DNA from: Gymnopilus junonius
Taxonomy: Eukaryota; Basidiomycota; Agaricomycetes; Agaricales; Galerinaceae
Direction of reading: 5' to 3'
Assembly (NCBI GenBank): GCA_015501075.1
Contig: JADNYJ010000595.1
Coordinates: 1 to 19,416, forward strand
DNA length: 19,416 nt
Of the stretch, positions 9,721 to 18,466 are shown piece after piece; position 1 is the stretch's first letter; each line of letters opens with the position of its first letter. The translations under genes and the position numbers were made by a program. The notes below the pieces were generated by a model. The model was not told the DNA's origin and ran no database searches. It was given only the letters and a program-made list of their open reading frames with translations.

Positions 9721-12700
9721 CTATACATTATAATATTCGAAAGCGGGACTACCAGGTTCAGAAGAATCAATGATGCTCTTCGTGTACCCCTGCTCGCCCT
9801 CCTTCTGCCTGGCCTCCTCGACGGAGAGGACAGTAGCGTCCGTCAGGTTCAGCGTCTTTTTGAGGTAAGGCAACAATTCGCGCAGGACAGCGCTCTCGGA
9901 GAAGGGCAGGGTACGGCGGAAGGCGATCTCAGCGCCATATTGGGCCATGCGTTTCTAACGAGCAAATGAGGAGTAAATAAAAGTATACTCGAAAAAAAGA
10001 AAACCCAAGGAAACATACCTTGAACGCTTGAATGAAGGGCATAGCACGTTTATCCTTGATCAACCCCTTCTCGACCAGCAGCTCCTTCACCTTGGCATCA
10101 TCCACCTTGTCCTCCGCCTTTGAATAGCTCTCTTTCACAATCTGCACACAAGTATCCTGCCACTCCGGGAAGGCAGTCGCCACGTACACTCTGACAGCCT
10201 TGGGCTTCTTCGGGTCGAACGGCGCCTCCCCACCTCCTGGCGCGCCACCCTTATCCTTCTTCCCTTTGGCTTTCGCCATAGCTTTCAACAACGACGTCTC
10301 AGCGTCCCTAATCGTCTTGATCGTCCCGCGCATGTACTGCCCAGCCTCAATCAGCGTGGGGTTCACAGGCGTAGCGGGTGTTGGCCACAGGGCCAGCTGC
10401 ACGGATTTGGGTTCTTGGAGGATGGTGCTCCAGACGTGTTCGGCGAAATGGGGCGCGATGGGGGTGACGAGCAGGGCGGCGGTGCGGATCCAGTATAGGA
10501 CGAGGTCGGCGTGCATGCCCACGTCGGCGGTGACTTCGCGGTACCAGTCGCGGATGCTTTGGAAGTCGTAGAAGCCGAATTTTAAGGCATCCTTGTAGTT
10601 CGTACTGAAATAAAGGTTATTTCAGATCAGTGAATGTAGAAAAGGATAGGTGATTGAAGATGACTTACGCCTCGTAGTGGCTTTGGGTGATGTTGATCAG
10701 GTCGTTGATCTCCTGCTCAAAGACATCGTCATGGTAATTTCTGGGTCCATGGCGCAGGCTAGCTTGATCCTTGACCATTTCCTACACAAGAAGAGGCATC
10801 AGAACCGTCACCCTTTGGTTTGAAAAAAAAAGTTAACCAACCTCAGCCCACCCTTCGAGGGTATGAATCCTCAGAATATTCGCATTTGCCGTCTTCTCCT
10901 CAAAGTTCGCATCCTCCAGACCATCACCCGCGTCTGCCAAACTCAACCTGGTCGCATCCGCACCAAACTTCTCAATGGCCTCCCGCAGCGTCAAGGAGTT
11001 CCCTGTGCTCTTGCTCATCTTTTTCCCGTTCAGCATCAAGTGCCCATTCGTCCGCATGCTTAGTGGCCATTTGTCCTCGGGGAACAAAGCGGCGTGGTTG
11101 TATAAGGCAAACGTTAGATGGTTAGGCACGAGATCTTTGGCGGATGACCGGATGTCGAAGGGATAGAAGTATTCGTATTCGTGTCGGAGGGCGTCGGCGG
11201 TGCTTTGCGGCATGGGTGCTGGAGAGGGGAAGGGCCCGCGGCAGAAGATGTATTCCCAGATTTCGTCGGTCATTTGGTCGGCGGTGACGCCTAGGGGACC
11301 GGGTTTGCTTCCGTCTAGACTGGAATCTGTCGGGTTGAGCATGAGATTGATGTGGATATATGCGGCGAAAAATAATAAACATACCATGTAACAGCTGAGC
11401 GACGGTGTAGTAGCTCATGTAGACGGTGGAGTCGCTCAAGGACTCGACTAGGAACTGAGGGTCCCAAGGGATTTTAGAGCCCAGGCCGTAGGTACGCGCA
11501 CAGGCCCACTTGTTCAGCCAGTCCAAGGTCTTCTCGAAGGCATGACGCGTCTCTTGCGAGTACGTGTTCATCCTCGACAACAATCTATTCAAAGAGTCAG
11601 TGCATATAGCCACCTAAAAGGTATTCAACATACCCCTCAGTCTGCTTCCTCCACTCAGGCTCTCCATAGTCCAAGTACCACTGGTCCATCAGCGCAACCA
11701 CACACTCGTCCGCACTGCGCGAGATGACCAAACCCTCAGGCTCAGCGTACGCAAACGCCTTGTTCTCCTTGATCATCGCGTCCCTAACCTTGGTTTTGGC
11801 CTCCTGCACACTTTGTCCCTTGAACTCGCCGATCAACATCGTCCCGTTATAGAAACCCTCCTTATATGCGACCTCCTTGGCCTCTGCCAGCTGCTTAGTG
11901 TCCTTCTGTGACTGGATCTTGAACTGCTTGACAACAGCTGGCGCAGTCATGTCACCATAGGTAGGCGTGGAGATGACGGGAACAGGGTCAATGGCGACCC
12001 AGGCCGGATCGATCTTGTAGAATTCGGGTTTCTTGCGCAGGTCGGTGAGGGTCTGGAAATCGTCTGGTGAGTCGGAGGGCACAGAGGTGACGACGCCCGT
12101 GCCTTTGGTGGCTAGGACGTTCTCCATGGGCAGGACGTACACCTGGGGGTTCAAGGCGAAGGGGGCGTTGATTTTCGTTCCGACGATTTTGGATCCATCG
12201 ATTTCTGCCAGTTGTTGAATGTTGCCGCGGGGCGTGATGCTGCCTTGGTAAGCCATATTGCGAGCGGCGCGTAAGGTGCAGAGGTAGGCTTCCGAGTCGT
12301 TGGCAGCAAAAACACCGTATTTGATGCCAGTCCCCACGAAGCAGTTCGTTTGGCCGTACATCGTCTCTGGGCGCAGAGTAGCAGCGACCAAGAAGACTTT
12401 CCGTCCACCAGCTTTATCCCCGAGGGCCTCCTTTGCAGCTGGACTCCATTCGACGACCTCCATTTTGATAGCGGTGTATTCCTGTGGTCCGAAGCCCTCG
12501 CCGTCCTGACGGTCGTGGTCCATACATGGTTGACCGTCTTTGGGGCTGTAGATAGTGTACCGCTCGCCGAACTTGATCTTTCCGAGCTTGTACAGCTTGT
12601 TGACTTGCCAGCGGACGAAGGCGTCGTAGTAGGGGTTAGCAGGTGTGGTTAGGAAGGTGCGGCGCCAGTCAATACGTGATCCGAAGGAGTTGTGGTCTTC

Positions 12701-13514
12701 CTAGAGGAGAATGACGCGTCAGAATAGGGTTAGGAAGAAAATTTTAAATGAGGAATAGGGTATAGAAAACATACAACGGCAATAGGTGGAAAGTGTTTCA
12801 GCCAATGTTGAGGGTCAGCGAATTTTTTGATTTCAGTTCGAGGAATGTTGATCGACTCCATGATTTGGAATTGGTACGTCAACCCAGTCGATTTAGCGAC
12901 GAGCTTGCCTTTCTTTGCCTTGACTTTGTCTCCCGGAGCAGCAGCAGCAGCAGCGGCTTCCTCCTCTGCCTTCTCCTTCTCCGCCTCTATCTGAGCTTGC
13001 ACTTCCTCGAATCGCTCAAATTGGGCCCGAACAACTCCATCTCGCGTATAATTTTATCTGCAGCCGCCTATAAAATAAAATAAGAAATAATCAGCACAGA
13101 CCACAAGAGCAATGCATCGAATGAAACTCACACTGATAGGCATACCCGTAACATGGAACCCGTGAGGGAACAGCACACGCTTCCCCAGCATCCTCTGGTA
13201 CCCGGCCGCAAACTCAATCTTGGAGATCGTAAATGCATGTCCTAGATGCAGACTTCCGTTCATGTAGGGGTAGGGAAAGTTTCCGAACCATTTGGGGTAT
13301 TTTTCCTTGATCTCTGCTGGCGATAGACCTGAGAGGTCGGCTGGAGGAGGTGCATTGACCTCAAAAAGCTTTTCAGATTGCCAGCGATCTTGGTATTTCT
13401 TTTCTAATTCCTTTAAACTGTCTCTTTTTGCGGTCTAAGAAGGCTAATGTAAGAAAGACTAATGAGGACATGAAATAAAAGACGTGCCTGAACGAGCTCT
13501 ATAGTTTGCGCCAT
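9721..13514 (-). CDS. Cytosolic leucyl-tRNA synthetase
   Basis: This class Ia enzyme charges tRNA-Leu in the cytosol. Nine exons: 13514-13488, 13434-13132, 13067-12775, 12700-11634, 11584-11385, 11326-10842, 10781-10669, 10604-10019 and 9954-9721; introns are 49-74 nt. The product is about 1102 aa, close to yeast Cdc60. [15 protein letters not shown] carries the HIGH-type signature (residues 72-75, at 13248-13237). The CP1 editing domain in exon 4 has [12 protein letters not shown] (about 316-321) and [14 protein letters not shown], which correct mischarged tRNA. KMSKS is at about 733-737 (11021-11007), followed by the anticodon-binding and C-terminal domains. A Lys/Glu/Ala-rich insertion follows exon 3's start. 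Oddities: intron 1 uses a GC donor, and exon 3 is one base short (AAA at 13018-13020), breaking the frame. An essential gene with every signature intact makes a sequence error the likelier cause. Confidence 0.95.
12937..12956 (-). repeat. Short GCA/GCT triplet run encoding an Ala tract
   Basis: The plus strand has five to six GCA units. On the coding strand they give a run of about seven alanines within the charged LeuRS insertion, so length variation here would not shift the frame. Confidence 0.7.
13435..13487 (-). other. LeuRS intron 1 with non-canonical GC-AG ends
   Basis: The exon ends CAG and the intron starts GCACGT, ending CTTAG (53 nt). Phase 0 on both sides joins MAQTIELVQ to [10 protein letters not shown]. 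The nearby GT donor four bases downstream would put exon 2 out of frame. Confidence 0.7.
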
Positions 13515-13829
13515 GTTGCGGACGGGGAATCGGAAGGGATGTAATGTACAAAGACTAGAAAGTCTTGATGACCGTTTGATCAGGTATATCGTGGCTGCAG
13601 GGACTTGATCAGGACCTCGGTTTTTTGTAGGGAAGAGTCGAGTCACGGTTTGTTAATTTTCGCGTGTCACTCCCTGAAATAGACACTCTGATCATTATCT
13701 TATCTTATCTGTTCTTCTGCGTTTAACTTTTGCCACGGTTCATCTTGGTCCCAACTTGAATGTCCTGTCGCTTTTTATGACTGCATTGAGTACAAAACAG
13801 CGCAACTCCCACATATCTCGTCGTAGAAC
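13515..13829. promoter_or_regulatory. Shared upstream region of LeuRS and the HNH gene
   Basis: These 315 bases separate two divergent start codons and must include the LeuRS promoter. No clear TATA box is seen on the LeuRS side, which fits a housekeeping gene. The GATA cluster listed separately is the only obvious motif. Confidence 0.5.
13694..13711 (-). promoter_or_regulatory. Triple GATA-factor motif
   Basis: The minus strand reads AGATAAGATAAGATAATG, three GATA cores (two of them full AGATAA) in tandem, about 180 bases upstream of the LeuRS ATG and 120 upstream of the HNH start. Fungal GATA factors (nitrogen, iron and light regulators) bind such HGATAR sites, often in clusters. Confidence 0.45.
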
Positions 13830-15059
13830 ATGCTTCGAAGAATACTCGCCGAATTCAAGTCGAGCCCTTTGCGCACGTTTGGATATGAAACGGATCCGAC
13901 CAAATCCGTCAACTTGGACGAACTTATGTCTGTTATGCTTGCCTCTGTCGAACACTGTGAAGGAATCGAAGGAAGGCGCTATGTGGTCTCTTCTATCATA
14001 GCTTGTGAGACCCATAACCATTTGAGAGAACTTGGGGTCTTATGGTTAACCCACCTTTTGTTTCCCCGTCAGTTCTTTGTTCTCCAGTTGGTCGAATGAT
14101 GTGCGTTCTCAAATGGTATTGCAGTCAAGGTGGCCTGTAGTAGGGAAGATAGGCGTCGCGATTATACTCCCTATGGAACAGACGCTTTACCTTCCCAGGG
14201 CTCGTATGAAATCAGTGACTTGAAAAGGCTTGAAAAGATTTAGAAAGCGTGTAACAAATTTCTACGTCATGTTGCAGTTGAACAATTTATCTCATTTCTT
14301 TTCCAGCTTCTCAGTAGGGACGCTTTCAAATGCGTCGCATCAGGTCTACATGACAGGGCATACCCGCGAAAGGACGAAAATGTGGCCCGGTTCGACCTAG
14401 CTTTTTGCCCACATCCTTCCAAAAGTCCGATACCGATGAGGAATCAGATTCAGTCCGTCCACTTCTTCGACCTCCTATCCCTATCAATAAAATTACATAT
14501 TTAATATGTTTTTTCGGTACAAATCCGCACATACCACCTTCGGCATCCTCAAAAACATCCTTTGCCTCCCTGATACGACACTATCAGACTTAACAAACTA
14601 CATTGACGACGAATCCAACGGCATGCTGCTCTAAAAGGACATTCATGATGCATTCTCTTTTTTCGAGTGGTGTTTGAAGCTAACGGAGGTAAGCAAGCTT
14701 TTTAAAACCTGAACTAGAAGTCGTAAAAATCAAAATACTACAGGATAAGAACGTCTATGCCTTCAAATTCTACCGAAATCAAGGTGTCGTGAAGCTCTTC
14801 CGTTCACAGGGTCTAGATGCACCTCTTGTGTTTACCAACCGCAACAGAGAGCTTGCTGTGTATGTCTCTTCCTCCCACCATAACTCTGATGATGATGACG
14901 ATGACGATGAAGGCGACGACCTCCACCTTCCACCTTATCTCCATTCACATTACGATCGCTGAAATAATTAACAATAGCGGCGCAAATAGATTCTTCGATG
15001 CGTTATTGAACTCTCTCCGAGATGCGCTGGGGAATTATCCAAGTTCAGTGAGGTGTTAG
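13830..15059 (+). pseudogene. Decayed HNH-type nuclease gene (agaricomycete HNH_2-like family)
   Basis: The ATG at 13830 starts MLRRILAEFKSSPLRTFGYE. Next come RRYVVSSIIACE and LWLTHLLFP, the usual N-terminal module of these fungal HNH proteins. LLSRDAFKCVASGLHDR marks the start of the nuclease domain. The AHILP-type catalytic motif is present at 14407-14421 but in a shifted frame, after a T5 run. The second half has FGILKNILCLPDTTLSDL, IHDAFSFFEWCLKL, an intron near 14690-14750 (GTAAGC to TACAG), FKFYRNQGVVKLF, an Asp-rich tract, and finally an SGANRFFDALL tail in another frame. Stops occur at 14241-14243 (TAG) and 14632-14634 (TAA). The native role is unknown; such genes are abundant and often decayed in mushroom genomes. 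Confidence 0.72.
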
Positions 15060-15220
15060 GAGGAGTTTAAGAGGGAGGTTGAAGTGCGGAGAATGCGTGA
15101 GGCACTTGTTGATATTTTTAACAACACCAGTTACTTATTCGCAGGACTATTTCACACAACTACGTTACGTTGTAACGAATGATCGAAACCTGCAGCTGAT
15201 GCTAAAACATTTTGCAAGAT
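15060..15220. other. Downstream of the HNH remnant
   Basis: Open text such as EEFKREVEVRRMREAL continues briefly after the TAG at 15057-15059 and may be further HNH remnant. Nothing else is recognised before the foldback element. Confidence 0.3.
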
Positions 15221-15350
15221 TAGAGGTTATTTGCAACTTCTGAACAAACGAAAAATATGCCCTCATGAGGCAAAAAGTGGGGCCTTCAGCCAATCAGAGA
15301 CCCAGTAGGCTCCACTTTTTCGTTTGAATGGAATTTGCAAATAACCTCTA
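15221..15350. mobile_element. Small foldback MITE with TA target duplication
   Basis: The ends are TAGAGGTTATTTGCAA and its exact inverse TTGCAAATAACCTCTA. TA at each edge is read as the target duplication, leaving 14-bp perfect terminal repeats. A second inverted block (CAAACGAAAAA) follows after an 8-base mismatch. A third inner pair (AAAAAGTGGGGCC at 15272-15284 and GGCTCCACTTTTT at 15308-15320) makes the element able to fold almost along its whole length. It has no coding capacity. Confidence 0.75.
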
Positions 15351-15802
15351 GTCAAAAGTTTGGCTCGTCGAAGGGAACTAATGTTGAACGCATTGCCGTG
15401 TACCAGTACCCACCCTGATGATCAAATTGTGTCTTCTATTAGGTGTATGTCATGTCGGCGGCACCAGGGCACTGGGATCTATCACACAACTATACAGAAT
15501 AGAGCAGCATGCTGCCAGCAGGGAGGCATTTGAATGTTTGCTGCGCGTTCCTCAGGTGATAGAGTACGTTATCCTAGTATTCTGGCTTTCCTTTAAGAGA
15601 ATGCTCACACCTCAATTCGGTAGCCTAGTACTGCGGAAATTTGATTGTCAAACTTCAAATGAAAGGAAGATACACATAAGGCATAGATATGTATCGTTCT
15701 GCTTGACACGTTGTTGCAGCATTTTCTGTTAGACTCCGGGATACCAGCATCTCTCAGAGCCTCGTGTGGAGGTGAAAAGGCTACGAATCTTTTCTTAGAG
15801 TG
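15351..15802. other. Region without a recognisable gene
   Basis: One plus-strand frame (15418-15732, 104 codons) has no motif and no splice support. I see no element ends, repeats or RNA genes. The right end leads into the TATA promoter of the glycine-rich locus. Confidence 0.4.
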
Positions 15803-15808
15803 TATATA
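15803..15808 (+). promoter_or_regulatory. TATA box of the glycine-rich locus
   Basis: TATATA lies about 85 bases before the ATG at 15892 and is followed by a CA-rich leader that ends CCTCAACATG, a common fungal start context. Confidence 0.5.
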
Positions 15809-15891
15809 CCCTCGAACTATTCAGGCCTACTTTCAATACCCAACCAAGTCTCAAGGACTCCGTTCGAACGAGACTAACACACACCCTCAAC

Positions 15892-16412
15892 ATGTACAGC
15901 TGTTATGGCGGCGGAAAACCAGGTAGCCTGGCAGTCCTGGTAAACCCGGTTGTGGTGGCCGAGGGGGAGGAGGGGAGGAGGGGGCGGCGGTGGAAAGAAT
16001 GGGCATAATGGCAGAATGGCAACAACGTCGTGATGGGGCCCCTTGTGGCGCTTTCCCAATCCGGGGAATCCTGGGAATCCTGGTGGTCGCGGCGGAGGTG
16101 GGGGTGGGGGAGGAGGAGGCGGAGGCGGAGGAAAGCAAGAAGATGAGGTGGATATTGCTCTGATTTTTCGATCCAATGGTCGAAGTTATGGAGTAAGTTT
16201 ACCTTCATAGCTTGTACCACATGCACTTAACTATTGTGTAGCAGATATCTCATGGCAATGTCCCAAATAATTTATCTGAGACTGCTGGAAAGTCGGAACT
16301 GCTCAGAGTGATTTTGCTCTTTCTGCTTAGCACTAGATTAAATTCACTTGCTAGCTGCCCCTTCACTATCTTTCATCTTTGTCACTCAATTTTCTTGCAA
16401 TGCACGTTGTAA
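15892..16412 (+). CDS. Glycine-rich, collagen-like small protein locus, frame-broken
   Basis: The ATG at 15892 begins MYSCYGGGKPG. After that, two copies of a GxPGxPG plus poly-Gly unit appear in different frames: PGSPGKPGCGGRGGGG (about 15926-16000) and NPGNPGNPGGRGG (about 16058-16135). The second copy leads into KQEDEVDIALIFRSNGRSYG, a donor GTAAGT at 16193, a 49-nt intron and a 56-codon open exon (16242-16412) with a hydrophobic stretch. The frame changes lie in G-rich tracts and one TGA separates the copies. It could be a real cell-surface or secreted Gly-rich gene damaged by repeat slippage or sequencing error, or a pseudogene. The opposite strand is also open and Pro-rich, but lacks the promoter and leader context. 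Confidence 0.4.
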
Positions 16413-16655
16413 ATATTTTTGTCAGTCAAAAAAAGGAGGGAAAGGAGAAGAGAGTTGCATGAAAATGTTTTAAAGGAATTGATTCATTCGGACTGACTAG
16501 CAGGGCACGAACTTGAAGGCAGACGGCTGGCGATTAAACGCAGGAGCGAGTAGTTCTATTTTCAGGTCAAATAGGGAAGCACAGCCACTCAACGAGTCAG
16601 ATCAAAGTTCAAGCCAAGTTTATCCGACTTGCATTGAGGGCCGGTGCTGTGCACG
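16413..16655. other. Spacer before the hAT-type element
   Basis: About 240 bases with AG-rich and poly-A runs. No coding or structural signal was recognised. Confidence 0.4.
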
Positions 16656-16663
16656 GCAGTCCG
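16656..16663 (+). repeat. Left 8-bp target site duplication
   Basis: GCAGTCCG directly abuts the left end of the hAT-type element and is repeated exactly at 17236-17243. Confidence 0.85.
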
Positions 16664-17235
16664 TAGTGCTGGGTTTTATACCCAGATGTTTAAAACAGGG
16701 TGGTTTTTCACACTGTTTTTAACATGTTTTCAACATTTTAAACATCGAGGGGTCCAAAACCTTCTGTGTTTTACTGTGTTAAATGACATCAAATTTTAGT
16801 CAATAACCAGTGAATTATAAGCATCGAGGCATGTGAATATCTTGTTTTGCAAGTTTGAATTCTCAATTTCCATGAAGAAACTGCTTGTGTGGGTAGACAT
16901 CAGTGAAATCGGCCAAATTGGTGAGTACACCGCAATGTCACAGTCTCACAGAGAGTCACATCACGCGAAGATGTGTGCTTCCAATGTGCCTCAGCACCGA
17001 ACCACAATGTATCGCACTCACCAGGGTGATATTATTTTCAGATAATATAATAACAAGGTACTCGAAGAGAGAAAATTGCTCTCAGCCTGCTTTTAGATGA
17101 TTTTCTGCCCAGAAAATTAAAATCTAAAAAATATGATTATGTAAGAAAAACACTGTTTAAAACACAAGTAATGCACACGGCCGGGAGAAAAAACACGTTT
17201 AAAACAGTGGCCCGGAGGAAAAAAACCCAGCACTA
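16664..17235. mobile_element. Non-autonomous hAT-type element (572 bp)
   Basis: The left end is TAGTGCTGGGTTTT and the right end AAAACCCAGCACTA, exact inverses. Identical 8-bp GCAGTCCG copies flank the ends. An 8-bp duplication plus a TAG/CAG-GxxGG-type terminus is the hAT superfamily signature. Near both ends a subterminal motif, GTTTAAAACA or close variants, recurs in both orientations (16686-16740 and 17150-17210). This resembles the subterminal sites that hAT transposases bind. There is no transposase frame; internal open frames are under 75 codons. The near-perfect ends and duplication suggest fairly recent movement by a transposase encoded elsewhere. Confidence 0.88.
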
Positions 17236-17243
17236 GCAGTCCG
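17236..17243 (+). repeat. Right 8-bp target site duplication
   Basis: GCAGTCCG, identical to 16656-16663, follows the right end of the element. Confidence 0.85.
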
Positions 17244-17251
17244 AGTCCCAA

Positions 17252-17761
17252 TCATTTTTCCCCCTTGGAGATGAAGTGATGTAAAGCCTTCTGAACTGAG
17301 AAAGCCTCAAGGACAGCAGCAATATCGCTTGCATGCTGTTCATCATCAAAACACACCTCTAGTTCTAAATTGGGCTTTGAAAACATGTAAGCACTCATAA
17401 ATTTCAATTCAGGAAAGAAAACATCCTTACTGTCCCACTAAGTCCATGTCCACGGAGGTCAAAGCGAATCTGATAGAAGTGCTTCAAAAGTCCTTCATCA
17501 AAAAATTGCATATCCCACTGGAACGCGATGGGGTAGATAAGGTATATCTGAAAATTTTTTTTTCAAGAAACAGGCTCACCACTCCAGATGACGTTGAGTT
17601 CTGTGCATGGCATTAGAAAGTCAAGTAGCAAGAAGGTGAGATGCTCATATGCCATGAATGTAAATGACCGCATGCTTCATCGAGTCTCCGATACTTTTGG
17701 CATAGATTTCAGTTCCATCTATGGCCGAGGACACTCTCTTGGATATCACTGTTGGGGTCAT
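17252..17761 (-). pseudogene. Alpha/beta-hydrolase gene fragment
   Basis: The ATG at 17761 begins MTPTVISKRVSSAIDGTEIY, then IGDSMKHAVIYIHG, the beta-strand and oxyanion-loop HG motif of the fold. It is followed at once by a TGA (HGI stop). The frame resumes after an acceptor TTTCAG at 17548: exon 17547-17431 carries MQFFDEGLLKHFYQIRFDLR then GHGLSGT, the classic strand before the nucleophile elbow. A 56-nt intron (17430-17375, GTAAGG to CAAAG) joins in phase to 17374-17252 (FDDEQHASDIAAVLEAFSVQ) and the frame stops at 17252. The expected GxSxG nucleophile elbow and the C-terminal catalytic Asp/His are absent. The hAT-type element starts just downstream. The product cannot be an active hydrolase as it stands. 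Confidence 0.72.
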
Positions 17762-18038
17762 CAAGGGCTTTATGAGGCGTGATAAAAAGACCTGAACTTG
17801 AAGTGCGGGGAACAAGGTGCCAGTTCTTAAGTAATGTGCAGAGAGGTAAATATAGCTTACCATCATATTAGCTTCCTTTACTCGAATAACAGTACAGTGC
17901 TGACTTCACCCAATCCTTATATTATCAAAGAATGGACCACATATGAGCAGCAAATAGTGCACACAGCGATAAACACTTTTTGCACAATGTGACATACAGC
18001 AGTAAACCACTGCATGCATGATGTGCTCTGCATAGTAT
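17762..18038. other. Spacer between hydrolase remnant and LTR
   Basis: About 280 bases, A/T-rich, with no recognised coding sequence. The five bases AGTAT at 18034-18038 abut the LTR and are the candidate target duplication; the partner lies outside the window. Confidence 0.4.
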
Positions 18039-18405
18039 TGTTGTAACTACTAGCTTACCTGGGTTGTGAGAGGCTAGTGCTAAGGTGACTACTTAGGCTA
18101 CTACTTAGAAGTGCAAATGACTTAGATTAGGATGCTGTTTAGAGCATCCTTATATACCTACAGGACATGCAGTGACTAACTACATATGAGTAATGCATAA
18201 GGCAATTACTCAGCTAATTACTATGTAATTACTAATATCTACTCATAAGATGAGTAATATGCTCACTAAGTGATCACATGTTTTAGTCATATAAGATGAC
18301 TGTGATACTCTGTCATCACTGGATCTAGTCACGTATAGATGCGTCTGATCACGCATGTCATGTGAGTCATGTGATGTAGTCACATGGACACTTATCATGT
18401 CAACA
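18039..18405 (-). mobile_element. 3' LTR of a copia-type retrotransposon (367 bp)
   Basis: On the element's coding (minus) strand the LTR runs from TGTTGACATG (18405) to AGTTACAACA (18039), with TGTTG/CAACA inverted ends. It directly follows a polypurine tract after pol. A TATA box (TATATAAGG, 18156-18148) is followed by a perfect 7-bp stem hairpin, GGATGCT/AGCATCC (18130-18149), near the expected start of R. The U3 part is dense in CATGTGA/TCACATG-type repeats and has a TGAGTCA site. The 5' LTR is outside the window. Confidence 0.85.
18148..18156 (-). promoter_or_regulatory. LTR TATA box
   Basis: TATATAAGG on the element's sense strand, about 250 bases into the LTR, is the likely core promoter separating U3 from R. 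Confidence 0.6.
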
Positions 18406-18418
18406 CTCCCCCTCAAGT
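18406..18418 (-). other. Polypurine tract of the copia element
   Basis: ACTTGAGGGGGAG on the minus strand directly precedes the LTR start TGTTGACA, as expected for the plus-strand primer of reverse transcription. Confidence 0.85.
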
Positions 18419-18466
18419 AGTGCCGCATTAGCGCACATACTTGTTCTGACATGATGTGTCAGTATT

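Noticed and set aside
15418..15732. 104-codon plus-strand frame
   Set aside because: No motif and no promoter or intron support; length is within chance for this base composition.
15874..16176. Proline-rich open frame on the minus strand
   Set aside because: It is the antisense of the Gly-rich tracts. The plus strand has the TATA box, leader and ATG, so I preferred that orientation, without certainty.
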